NCBI RefSeq assembly: GCF_000373105.1
Contig: NZ_KB890448.1
Span: forward strand, 1-59,781
Source: Neolewinella persica DSM 23188
Lineage (GTDB): Bacteria > Bacteroidota > Bacteroidia > Chitinophagales > Saprospiraceae
Direction of reading: 5' to 3'
Length of the DNA: 59,781 bases
Shown here: positions 52,303 through 59,553 of the stretch, in pieces
Layout of the letters: every line of letters begins with the position of its first letter
Numbering within the stretch: position 1 is the first letter of the stretch
Notes under the pieces: model-generated
The model's database searches: none
What the model was told of the DNA's origin: nothing
Seen by the model: only the letters and a program-made list of their open reading frames with translations
Translations under genes and position numbers: made by a program

Positions 52303-53432
52303 TGTCGGCTGCGCTGATTCTTAGTATTGCCCTCTGCATCGGCTTTCCGTTTTTTGCCCGTTATGGAGAGCGATCGGGCCTTTTCCCGTCATGGCTCAGT
52401 TCCATCATCGCCTGTTACCTGATCGGGATACTGGTAAGTAATCTCCGTTTGTGGGACGTTGATAATGGCGCCATGGAGGCTGTTGCCGGCGCAAGTATGC
52501 TCATTGGGCTACCGTTGTTACTATTTGCCGTACGAATAAAGGAAAGCCTGCAGTATGCCGGCCGGATGCTGTTATCCTTCGCCTTGTGCTGTGTTGCCGG
52601 ACTTTTCTGCACAGCCATCGTAGGATACTACATGAGTGGGACCATACCCGATTCCTGGAAGGTGGGCGGTATGTTGGTCGGCTTGTATACGGGAGGGACG
52701 CCCAATGTTCAGGCCATCGGCCTGGCGCTGGAAGCTCCGTCAGAGTACCTGGTCCTGGTACAAGCCGCAGACGTTTTACTTGGGGGAAGCTATTTGCTTG
52801 GACTAGTGACTTTTCTACCAGCCATTTACGGGTACTTTTTCCCTGCCTCAGATAAAGACGACGTGGAAATTAAGTCATCACTGACTGATCAGGTACCGTT
52901 TAGCCAGCAACTGCCTCAACTTGTTGTGGGCCTGCTGGTTACCGCGGCAAGTGTGGGCGTCGTTTACCTTTTCACCGGTGGACTCAGCAACCTGACGGCG
53001 TTAATATTAACGCTCACCACCTTTTCATTACTGGTTTCCGTTACCAGGATTCCGACTCGAATCGGCAATAGTTATCCCCTGGGAGAATACTTCATCCTTA
53101 TTTTTTGTGTCGCCCTTGGCCTGATGGCCGATTTCCGCGCCCTTGCCGCTGACGGCATGGACTTACTTTACTTTTCGGCGCTGGCATTGTACTCAACGAC
53201 CTTGTTACACCTACTGCTATGCAAACTGTTTAAAATTGATCGGGACACGGTTATTTTAAGTTACGTAGCTGGTTTTTACGGCCCCATTTTTGTAGTGCAA
53301 GTAGCAGCAGCGCTTAAAAATAAGCGGTTATTAGCTGCAGGGATTGCCGTTTCTTTACTTGGTTTTGGGATCGGAAATTACCTTGGCATCGGCCTTGGTT
53401 ACTTCATCCGATGGTGGAGCGGCGTTTTTTGA
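52302..53432 (+). CDS. DUF819-family membrane protein
   Basis: A 376-aa integral membrane protein with about 10-12 hydrophobic helices. It matches the DUF819 (YjcL-like) family, seen in ILSIALCIGFPFFARYGE, VAGASMLIGLPLLLF, MLVGLYTGGTPNVQAIGLAL and YVAGFYGPIFVVQVAAALKN. These conserved Gly-rich half-helices resemble transporter re-entrant loops, so it is probably a transporter, but no substrate is established. It is coupled to the upstream phosphatase by TAATG. Its last 78 bp overlap the opposing AI-2E transporter gene. Confidence 0.88.
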   Translation: MSAALILSIALCIGFPFFARYGERSGLFPSWLSSIIACYLIGILVSNLRLWDVDNGAMEAVAGASMLIGLPLLLFAVRIKESLQYAGRMLLSFALCCVAGLFCTAIVGYYMSGTIPDSWKVGGMLVGLYTGGTPNVQAIGLALEAPSEYLVLVQAADVLLGGSYLLGLVTFLPAIYGYFFPASDKDDVEIKSSLTDQVPFSQQLPQLVVGLLVTAASVGVVYLFTGGLSNLTALILTLTTFSLLVSVTRIPTRIGNSYPLGEYFILIFCVALGLMADFRALAADGMDLLYFSALALYSTTLLHLLLCKLFKIDRDTVILSYVAGFYGPIFVVQVAAALKNKRLLAAGIAVSLLGFGIGNYLGIGLGYFIRWWSGVF

Positions 53433-54572
53433 TGTAACAATTTGCCTTTGTTTCCTTTTCTGAAACAAACTACTCAGGCGGTATTGCGGATGGTTGTATT
53501 CGTTGAGGTACCTGTTGGATTCGGCATACAACTCGTCGCTAAGCAACAGCGCTACCGGCTTAAAAGAAGGAATGTGATCTAAAATAATTCTGAACATTGC
53601 CAGCAGTGGAATGGAAAGAATAACTCCTGGGATACCCCAGATCAAAGCACCAAGAATGATGGAAACCACGGCCGCCAGGGCATTGATCTTGACGCTGTTT
53701 CCTACGACTTTTGGCGTGATCAGGTTACCTTCCACAAACTGTACTGTGACATAGAGGATGACCACAGCCGTTGGTTGCCAAACGGTGTCGGTGGTTGCAA
53801 TGGCGTACATAAAGGGAAGCAGTCCACCAACAGTAGTACCAACGTAGGGAACAACGGCCAATAAAGCCCCCAGAAAACCCCATACCAGTGCATATTTGAT
53901 ACCGATCAGGTACAGACCAAGGCTATTTAGCACGCCAAGCACCAACATAACGGTCAGCATTCCCCCGAGGTAATTAGCCGCAACGTGTTGTATTTCCCGT
54001 AAGGTCTCCTCTCCTTCTTTCTTGGCGGAGTCGCTGAACTGTCCCTGAACAAACCGTCTTACGGCAGTGCTGTAAAGGAGAAAAAAGAAGATATAAATAA
54101 CCACCAGTGCAAAGTTGGCCAAGAGAATACCGGAGGTGGAAAGGCCGACGGTAAGCATGCCAAAAGGTTTGTTGATGGCACTGGTTACCTCTTCTTCAAT
54201 TATTGCCGAGGTTTCCCTGGTGGTATATCCCAGTAACTCTCCAAAGTAGGCCATCACCGCATTACTGGCTTCCTCCAACTTCGCAACTATGTTACCGGCC
54301 TCTCCCAGCACCTGGGAAATTTGGAAGAAGAAAAAGTAGATGATCATGCCAATTAGCAGACCTACTGATAACAGGGTTAAAATAATCGCGAGTACCCGGT
54401 TTTTTACCACACGCTCAAACCGATCACAAATTGGTTTGAGCATAAAGGCAAAGAAGATGCCATAAGTGAGTGGAATAAAGAAGGAACTGCCTATGTACAG
54501 CATCGAAATGGCAATACATAAACAGATCAAGGCGGAAGTCAGCTTATGAATGCTGAGGGTATTTGCGCTCAT
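53355..54572 (-). CDS. AI-2E-family transporter (PerM-like)
   Basis: A 405-aa membrane protein of the AI-2E/PerM superfamily. It has N-terminal helices (LICLCIAISMLYIGSSFFIPL, GIFFAFMLKPICDRFERV), a long extracytoplasmic segment with FGMLTVGLSTSG, and the conserved block FLGALLAVVPYVGTTVGG, then EGNLITPKVVGNSVKINA and IWGIPGVILSIPLLA. Members export small molecules or exchange Na+/H+; autoinducer-2 transport is not implied. The last about 25 residues are hydrophilic and are encoded antisense to the end of the DUF819 gene. It is the last gene of the minus-strand envelope cluster. Confidence 0.92.
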   Translation of the reverse strand: MSANTLSIHKLTSALICLCIAISMLYIGSSFFIPLTYGIFFAFMLKPICDRFERVVKNRVLAIILTLLSVGLLIGMIIYFFFFQISQVLGEAGNIVAKLEEASNAVMAYFGELLGYTTRETSAIIEEEVTSAINKPFGMLTVGLSTSGILLANFALVVIYIFFFLLYSTAVRRFVQGQFSDSAKKEGEETLREIQHVAANYLGGMLTVMLVLGVLNSLGLYLIGIKYALVWGFLGALLAVVPYVGTTVGGLLPFMYAIATTDTVWQPTAVVILYVTVQFVEGNLITPKVVGNSVKINALAAVVSIILGALIWGIPGVILSIPLLAMFRIILDHIPSFKPVALLLSDELYAESNRYLNEYNHPQYRLSSLFQKRKQRQIVTSKNAAPPSDEVTKADAKVISDPKTK

Positions 54573-54578
54573 TTTAGG

Positions 54579-54683
54579 TTAGTCTACTGGTGAACCCTTG
54601 CCTTTAGGGGCCTGCAATATCACAAAACCAGTGATCATCACAAAAAACAGCATATTGAAGGTAGTGAAACTGCTGCGGATCAT
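54579..54683 (-). CDS. Tiny single-pass membrane protein candidate
   Basis: A 34-codon ORF that fills the gap between two co-directional genes. Its ATG overlaps the slot just before the end of the upstream gene (stop at 54690), and its TAA ends 6 bp before the AI-2E transporter ATG. The product is one hydrophobic helix (MLFFVMITGFVILQA) with a basic N-terminus and a short KGKG tail. Tight packing and the membrane profile argue for a real small protein, perhaps a partner of the transporter, but there is no family evidence. Confidence 0.45.
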   Translation of the reverse strand: MIRSSFTTFNMLFFVMITGFVILQAPKGKGSPVD

Positions 54684-54689
54684 CTTTGA

Positions 54690-55388
54690 TCAGGATCGTT
54701 TGAGATAGCGGGCACGATCTCTTTCGAGCTCTCTTAGTTTTCTTTCCAATTCTTTAGCACGGTTTGCCTTTTCTTCAGCGGTTTCCAGCTCATCCCCTAA
54801 GTCCTCACGTTCTTTGTCAATTTTGTCCTGGAACTTTCGGATTTTAGCTTCATATTTCTCGATCTTCTTCCGGGCTTTGTCAGCATCATCGCTTGCGTCA
54901 GAGCTGTCGTCACGTATGTCATCGAGCGCCTCACGCACCTCAGCGAGTTGTTCATCAAAATACTTTGTGTAGAAGTAGGTCCTGAATTCCAGCATTATTG
55001 CCTCAGCGGCCACGTAAGACTGGGGGTAGGTGTTTCGGGTCACCACATCATTTTCGGTATAGGTTACTGCGAGGCTTACAGTTGAAGAGATGTCTGTCCC
55101 TCCAACCTTAGAATATAAGTTGGCATTTTTCACACTGATGATCGGCACAGCTGCCTGATCTGCCAAAAATGCAATTGAGGCCTTCTCCTTGTCCAGATTG
55201 TCAAAATCAACATCGTAGCGTTCTTTCCAGAATTCCTCCCATTGTTCCGCTACAATTTCGTAATCGGCGTCTACGGTCATTCGCAGCGATTCGAAGTTTA
55301 ATTTTTTGTACTGGGTTGAAGCAGAAGTCACCTGAGCAAAGCCTGCTAAGCTGCTAATAGTAAAAGCTAGAAGTAGTAAGTATTTCAT
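54690..55388 (-). CDS. Secreted coiled-coil protein, unknown
   Basis: A 232-aa exported protein. It has a signal peptide (LLLLAFTISSLAGFAQ), then a globular part of about 120 residues (VSLAVTYTENDVVTRNTYP, AAEAIMLEFRTYFYTKYF). A charged coiled coil covers about 145-232 (ALDDIRDDSSDASDD, then Lys/Glu/Arg heptads ending DRARYLKRS). No family is recognised. It lies in a minus-strand run with MscS, DUF2945 and lipoprotein genes, which suggests an envelope role. Confidence 0.75.
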   Translation of the reverse strand: MKYLLLLAFTISSLAGFAQVTSASTQYKKLNFESLRMTVDADYEIVAEQWEEFWKERYDVDFDNLDKEKASIAFLADQAAVPIISVKNANLYSKVGGTDISSTVSLAVTYTENDVVTRNTYPQSYVAAEAIMLEFRTYFYTKYFDEQLAEVREALDDIRDDSSDASDDADKARKKIEKYEAKIRKFQDKIDKEREDLGDELETAEEKANRAKELERKLRELERDRARYLKRS

Positions 55389-55418
55389 GTTAAATAGTTT
55401 TAATAGAATTTGGTATGA

Positions 55419-55634
55419 TTATTTTTTAATGTGTTGAACCTCAGACGCTAATTTCAACACCTCATCACCATCTTTCTGTTCAATAAGAAGGGCCTTGTTG
55501 TCTGAAGTACCATTTCGGGTTACCTCATTTCCTTTGATGGTCTTGGTTATCTCTCTAGCGTAGGTCGCCGTTACGGTGCCTTCTGCTTTTCCATTTCCCC
55601 ATTTCCAGGAGACTTTGCTTCCTTTTCTGATCAT
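55419..55634 (-). CDS. DUF2945 (TUDOR-like) small protein
   Basis: A 71-aa protein that fits the DUF2945 / hypervirulence-associated TUDOR-like family almost end to end. It has KGSKVSWKWGNGKAEGTV, ITKTIKGNEVTRNGTSDN and a final SEVQHIKK. Members are small SH3/Tudor-like barrels, often in stress-related operons; the molecular role is unknown. A hairpin lies between this gene and the upstream lipoprotein gene, which may set their relative expression. Confidence 0.9.
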   Translation of the reverse strand: MIRKGSKVSWKWGNGKAEGTVTATYAREITKTIKGNEVTRNGTSDNKALLIEQKDGDEVLKLASEVQHIKK

Positions 55635-55652
55635 TTTTTTGTAATTAAAATA

Positions 55653-55683
55653 GCCCGATGACCGCCTAAGACAATCATCGGGC
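55653..55683 (-). terminator. Hairpin between lipoprotein and DUF2945 genes
   Basis: On the minus strand GCCCGATGA and TCATCGGGC form a 9-bp perfect stem with a 13-nt loop, followed by TATTTTAATT. It is a weak or partial terminator inside the cluster. Confidence 0.5.
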
Positions 55684-55748
55684 CAGGTTATGTTTGGGCT
55701 TTTTCAGACGGTAAAACCTTATAGGTTGACTACCTCAGAATCGGCTTT

Positions 55749-56213
55749 TTAGTCAAGATCACCTTCAGTATCCAGGTTACGCTCGATGTCTTTGAGCAGT
55801 TTGCTGGACTCTCTAGAAAAATCTTTCCAGCCCATCTTTACGTCTCCTTTGAAGTTCTTCCAACCACTTTCCATGTTGCTACCAACACGATCCATGCGGC
55901 TATCAATGTCACGACTCCAGGCTTCAAGTTCGTTCCATTCTTCTTTGAGATCTAATTTGACCTCATCAGAAGCAGTCTCCATCTCAGCTTCAAGCGCTTT
56001 CATGCGCTTGCCGATGTTTGTCTTAGCTTCTTTAAATTCGGCCTCGAATTCGTTACTCTCTTCAGTAACTTCTGCTCCCAGATTGGACAGCGCGTTTTCG
56101 GTTTCGGCTACCATTTCGTCAGTTGCGCGGTCAGCATCTGAGCCTTCGGCACAGCTGTAGAAAGCACCAGAAATAGCAAGAAACAGTGATAATATCAGAA
56201 TGCGGGATTTCAT
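55749..56213 (-). CDS. Coiled-coil lipoprotein
   Basis: A 154-aa predicted lipoprotein. The signal peptide ends in FYSC (mature Cys near 21), followed by an acidic EGSDAD segment. The rest is almost wholly helical, with amphipathic heptads (EFEAEFKEAKTNIGKRM, DLKEEWNELEAW, GWKNFKGDVKMGWKDF). It resembles small Bacteroidota lipoproteins of YtxH/apolipoprotein-like composition, but I cannot name a family. It lies between MscS and DUF2945, so a membrane-stress role is possible. Confidence 0.8.
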   Translation of the reverse strand: MKSRILILSLFLAISGAFYSCAEGSDADRATDEMVAETENALSNLGAEVTEESNEFEAEFKEAKTNIGKRMKALEAEMETASDEVKLDLKEEWNELEAWSRDIDSRMDRVGSNMESGWKNFKGDVKMGWKDFSRESSKLLKDIERNLDTEGDLD

Positions 56214-56285
56214 AATAAAAGTTTAAGAATTCTCCCTCTTTCACAAGGGAGTTGTTGGTTAATTAATGCGTGTGCAACGCTTCTT

Positions 56286-57266
56286 TCAACCACTAAAACC
56301 GTTTCCATTCACCGCATGTTCGTTTTCTGAATCACTTGCGGAAGAATTATTTTGCATCTTTTTGGCGTCCAGCATTGCCGAAAGCTTTTCTCCACCCTTG
56401 ATGCCGAAGTCCAACGTTCTGATGGGGAACGGAATCATAATGTCGTTAGCGTTGTAGGCATTCATAATGGCCATGATGGCGTCACTTTGAGCGGATAAAA
56501 AATCCCCCTGCCCCGTCCTTCTATCGGCCAGCCAGAAGCGTAAGGTATAGTTGACGGAACTCCCTCCGAATTCATTGAAGAAAAGTTGAATTCCCTTCTT
56601 CTCGTCGTGCGCTACGTTTTCTTTAATCGCCTTGATGGTAACGTTTTTCACTTTGGCCAGGTCATCACCGTAACTGACGCCGCAAGCAACGTCTACCCGT
56701 CTCTGCTTCAGCTTATCGTAATTGGTTAGTGGTGTCTGGGCAACAATTTTGTTAGGAATCATCACGTCCTGCCCTTGAAGCGTCTCAATGGCCGTATGCC
56801 GGAGAGTAATTTGCCGCACCTTCCCAAGGTAGCCATCGACCTCGATCAGATCCCCCACCTGAAACAGGTTTCGGATGGTCAGTAAAACACCACTGAAGAA
56901 GTTGAGGATCGGATCTTGAAAAGCCAGACCAAGCGCCAGACCAATAACGCCACCGGCGGCCATAATTTTATCGACGGCGCCCTCAAATTGTAGCACAGAA
57001 AGTACCAGCAAACCGAAAAGCACCACCACCAATATGGTTAGTGTGCTGCTCAATAAGCCAGCCAACTTCGGTTCACCGACCAGTTTATGGCTCAGCTTAT
57101 TGAAGTACTTCTTCAGGAAGCGCGTTACCATCCAACCAATTAAGGCCACCACGGTAGCTAACAGTAAATTTGGAAGCATCGACAAAAAGCCGACCCACCA
57201 GCCCTGGAGTTCTTTGAAAAGTGGGTCCAGGTCAAATTCCAGGCCGAAAAGCGAATATAATAGCAT
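56286..57266 (-). CDS. Small-conductance mechanosensitive channel (MscS family)
   Basis: A 326-aa MscS-like channel that releases ions and osmolytes on hypo-osmotic shock. Three membrane helices are seen: FLSMLPNLLLATVVALIGWMV, TLTILVVVLFGLLVLSVL and the pore helix AAGGVIGLALGLAFQDPILN with its Gly/Ala packing. The beta domain follows, with NLFQVGDLIEVDGYLGKV and HTAIETLQGQDVMIPN, then the alpha/beta domain to about 290 and a polar Ser/Asn-rich tail. It is the first gene of a minus-strand cluster. A 9-bp perfect hairpin (57275-57296) lies just upstream of its start. Confidence 0.95.
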   Translation of the reverse strand: MLLYSLFGLEFDLDPLFKELQGWWVGFLSMLPNLLLATVVALIGWMVTRFLKKYFNKLSHKLVGEPKLAGLLSSTLTILVVVLFGLLVLSVLQFEGAVDKIMAAGGVIGLALGLAFQDPILNFFSGVLLTIRNLFQVGDLIEVDGYLGKVRQITLRHTAIETLQGQDVMIPNKIVAQTPLTNYDKLKQRRVDVACGVSYGDDLAKVKNVTIKAIKENVAHDEKKGIQLFFNEFGGSSVNYTLRFWLADRRTGQGDFLSAQSDAIMAIMNAYNANDIMIPFPIRTLDFGIKGGEKLSAMLDAKKMQNNSSASDSENEHAVNGNGFSG

Positions 57267-57274
57267 GTAAAAGA

Positions 57275-57296
57275 TTTAATTGTTGGTACAATTAAA
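57275..57296. repeat. TTTAATTGT-TGGT-ACAATTAAA hairpin upstream of MscS
   Basis: Perfect 9-bp inverted repeat with a 4-nt loop, 9 bp before the MscS ATG on the minus strand. It is a candidate operator or mRNA 5' structure. Confidence 0.55.
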
Positions 57297-57450
57297 ACGG
57301 AACAACCATCATAGTGTTCGGTGAAAGTTGGGCAACTGCATGACAGTTACTTATTAATTAGTGCTTTCGATAAGACCAGCCGCTAGCTCATGCTAAAAAA
57401 ATCGCCCTGCTGATCCAGGCCAAAACGTGCTTATCCGTCGCGAGACTTCT

Positions 57451-57458
57451 TACCTTTG
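57451..57458 (+). promoter_or_regulatory. -7 box TACCTTTG, pseudouridine synthase
   Basis: Perfect TAnnTTTG. It overlaps the TTG at 57456 that would otherwise be the longest start, so translation should begin further downstream. Confidence 0.6.
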
Positions 57459-57479
57459 CCTGCCCCAACCACCAAAAAT

Positions 57480-58073
57480 TTGACACGCTACTTCCTGATC
57501 AACAAGCCCTTCGACATGCTCAGTCAGTTTACCCGGGAGGTACCTGAACATCGGGTATTGGGTGATTTGCATGAATTCCCAGCTGACGTTTACCCCGTTG
57601 GTCGCCTTGATCGGGACAGCGAGGGTCTCCTTATTCTTACAAATGACAAAAGGTTAAACGAAGCACTTTTGCACCCTAGCAGGAAGCATCCAAGGTCGTA
57701 TTGGGTTCAGGTAGAGGGCGTGCCTACGGAGGAAGCACTAAACGAACTCAGAAAAGGAGTAAACATCAGGATTAAGGGCAAATTGCATCATTGCGCGCCG
57801 GCAATTCCAAGATTACTTACCCAGGCGGAATCCCAATCCATACCGGACCGGGACCCGCCGGTACGGTTCAGGAAAAGCATTCCGGACACCTGGATGGAGC
57901 TTCAGCTTACCGAAGGAAAAAATCGTCAGGTCCGGCGCATGTGCGCTGCGGTAGGTTTTCCAGTCCTTCGCTTACGTCGGGTGGCCATTGAGGTGCTCCG
58001 ACTTTCGGACATTGGAGAAGGTGCCGTACGTGAGGTTACCAAGGACTGGTTGCTACCGAAAATTGGGCTGTAA
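57480..58073 (+). CDS. RluE-like rRNA pseudouridine synthase
   Basis: A pseudouridine synthase of the RsuA/RluB/RluE/RluF group, 197 aa, lacking an S4 domain, as in RluE. The family start RYFLINKPFDMLSQF is seen, then the catalytic motif VGRLDRDSEGLLILTND (Asp45), HPRSYWVQVEG and the closing EGKNRQVRRMCAAVGFPVLRL. It probably modifies 23S rRNA. I choose TTG at 57480, because no ATG fits and an earlier TTG (57456) lies inside the -7 box. The start codon is therefore non-canonical. Confidence 0.9.
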   Translation: MTRYFLINKPFDMLSQFTREVPEHRVLGDLHEFPADVYPVGRLDRDSEGLLILTNDKRLNEALLHPSRKHPRSYWVQVEGVPTEEALNELRKGVNIRIKGKLHHCAPAIPRLLTQAESQSIPDRDPPVRFRKSIPDTWMELQLTEGKNRQVRRMCAAVGFPVLRLRRVAIEVLRLSDIGEGAVREVTKDWLLPKIGL

Positions 58074-58157
58074 TTTGAAACGATACAACAAAGTTCAGCT
58101 TTTTTGACTTATCTTAATGGAAGCTTTTTAACCCGATCTCACCTTCACTGACTTAAC

Positions 58158-58373
58158 ATGGATATTTTTCGCAAAAAGTTGGAACGTTCCGCCTTTGGGG
58201 TTTGTGCCTGGATGGCCGATCGTATGGGCATTCAGCGCAGTCGGGTGCGGATGTACTTCATTTATCTTTCGTGTCTTTCGTTGGGTTCCTCTCTGCTTTT
58301 CTATTTTTTTGTAGCCTTTTGGCTTAACGTACGTGAGTACATGAAAGAAGGAAAGCGGTTGTTGGTAAAATAA
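58158..58373 (+). CDS. PspC-domain small membrane protein
   Basis: A 71-aa protein fitting the PspC domain. It has FGVCAWMADRMGIQRSRVRM (the domain's G-V-x-x-G/W-A-D pattern) and one membrane helix (FIYLSCLSLGSSLLFYFFVA), then a basic tail. PspC proteins sense and stabilise stressed membranes; family membership is clear, function here inferred. It is followed 6 bp after the stop by an 18-bp repeat. Confidence 0.88.
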   Translation: MDIFRKKLERSAFGVCAWMADRMGIQRSRVRMYFIYLSCLSLGSSLLFYFFVAFWLNVREYMKEGKRLLVK

Positions 58374-58379
58374 TCTTCC

Positions 58380-58397
58380 GGCGCGGCCGCGGGTGCA
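58380..58397 (-). repeat. 18-bp dispersed repeat, copy 17
   Basis: The plus strand reads GGCGCGGCCGCGGGTGCA, 6 bp after the PspC stop, GGC end toward that gene. A CCACGCC-TTC-GGCGTGG hairpin follows at 58411. Confidence 0.8.
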
Positions 58398-58520
58398 ATC
58401 TCCCCCTTATCCACGCCTTCGGCGTGGTTCCCCGGTGGGGAAGGTTATTTAGAGCAGGGTTTTGACAAGCCCGGACCAACCTGATGCCAATAAATCCACC
58501 TTCAGTCACCTTCCTTAGCC

Positions 58521-58528
58521 TACCTTCG
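58521..58528 (+). promoter_or_regulatory. Putative -7 box TACCTTCG, Smr protein
   Basis: One base from TAnnTTTG, followed by TTGTC and ATG at 58534. It resembles the helicase box at 1419. Confidence 0.45.
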
Positions 58529-58533
58529 TTGTC

Positions 58534-59553
58534 ATGAAATTTAAGATAGGACAACTAGTACGCATGAAGCGTACCGAAAACAACGGAGAAGTAACCAATT
58601 TGCTGCCTGGCGGATTGGTGCAAGTCAAACTGGATGGCGGCCTCGGCCATATTCCCATCCCCGAAGAGGCGTTGGAATTAGTTGGGCAGCAGAAAGAAAC
58701 GCCCAGAACTCCCGCTCCCCCACCCCAGGAGATCAGTAATAAAGAGGTAACGGAAGGTAACGGTGTTCAGATTGCCTTCGACACCGTGCTCGATAATAAC
58801 GCCGAACCGATTGCCTACGAAGTCTACTTGTTGAACAGTACCCCCCATAAGATCGTATACGAGTTCAAAACCCTGACCCATTCGGATCGGCGCTGGGTAA
58901 AAGTCGGCCAGATGGATCCCTACGCCAAGAAACGCCTGGAACCAGTGGAATACCGTTGGCTTAATGAGAAACTGAGCTGCGAATTGGACATTCGTACCGT
59001 GGTACCCGGCGGTACTGGTCCCCGCCATTTTCAGAAGGTCCATATCAAGGGCAAGCAGTTTTTTGGCAAGTATACCGATGTGCCGGAATTATACCGGGAA
59101 GCTCACCTTTATGTTGTCTTCCCGTTGCTCTCCAAACCTGAATCTGCACCTGCGGCCGCGCCCCATGGTCCTACTCTGAAAGCCATCACGAAGGCACATG
59201 TAGCCAGTAAACCGGCGAAAGAACTGCCAGCAACGAAGCCCGTTCAAAATGAGCTACACGCAAAAATGGAATTCGAAAACACCATCGATTTGCACCTTCC
59301 GGCCCTGGTCCGTGAGCCCGAATCGGTCCCTAAAGACCAGGTGCTGTCTACCCAAATGCGGTACTTCGAGAACTACCTTCAGATGGCACTCAAGCTTGGT
59401 GTCGACAACATCTTCATCATTCACGGCGTAGGTAACGGCATCCTGAAACGGGAAATCCATAAAACGCTTGAAAAAACCCGCTACGTAAGGAAATTTAAGA
59501 ACGAATACCATAAGAAATATGGGTACGGTGCTACGGAAGTGATCTTTGATTAG
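58534..59553 (+). CDS. DUF2027 / Smr-domain protein
   Basis: A 339-aa protein of the Bacteroidota DUF2027-Smr type. The N-terminal KOW/Tudor-like segment (KIGQLVRMKRTENNGEVTNL, GGLGHIPI) leads to a beta-rich DUF2027 domain (IAYEVYLLNSTPHKIVYEF). A Pro/Ala linker has an 18-bp repeat in frame (SAPAAAPHGP). The C-terminal Smr nuclease-like domain has TIDLHLPAL and FIIHGVGNGILKREIH. Smr domains act on DNA or RNA, for example in ribosome rescue or recombination control. The ATG is 5 bp after a -7-like box. The repeat-rich end of the window follows directly. Confidence 0.93.
   Translation: MKFKIGQLVRMKRTENNGEVTNLLPGGLVQVKLDGGLGHIPIPEEALELVGQQKETPRTPAPPPQEISNKEVTEGNGVQIAFDTVLDNNAEPIAYEVYLLNSTPHKIVYEFKTLTHSDRRWVKVGQMDPYAKKRLEPVEYRWLNEKLSCELDIRTVVPGGTGPRHFQKVHIKGKQFFGKYTDVPELYREAHLYVVFPLLSKPESAPAAAPHGPTLKAITKAHVASKPAKELPATKPVQNELHAKMEFENTIDLHLPALVREPESVPKDQVLSTQMRYFENYLQMALKLGVDNIFIIHGVGNGILKREIHKTLEKTRYVRKFKNEYHKKYGYGATEVIFD
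59145..59162 (+). repeat. 18-bp dispersed repeat, copy 18 (in Smr CDS)
   Basis: Exact consensus, in frame, encoding APAAAP between the DUF2027 and Smr domains. Confidence 0.85.
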
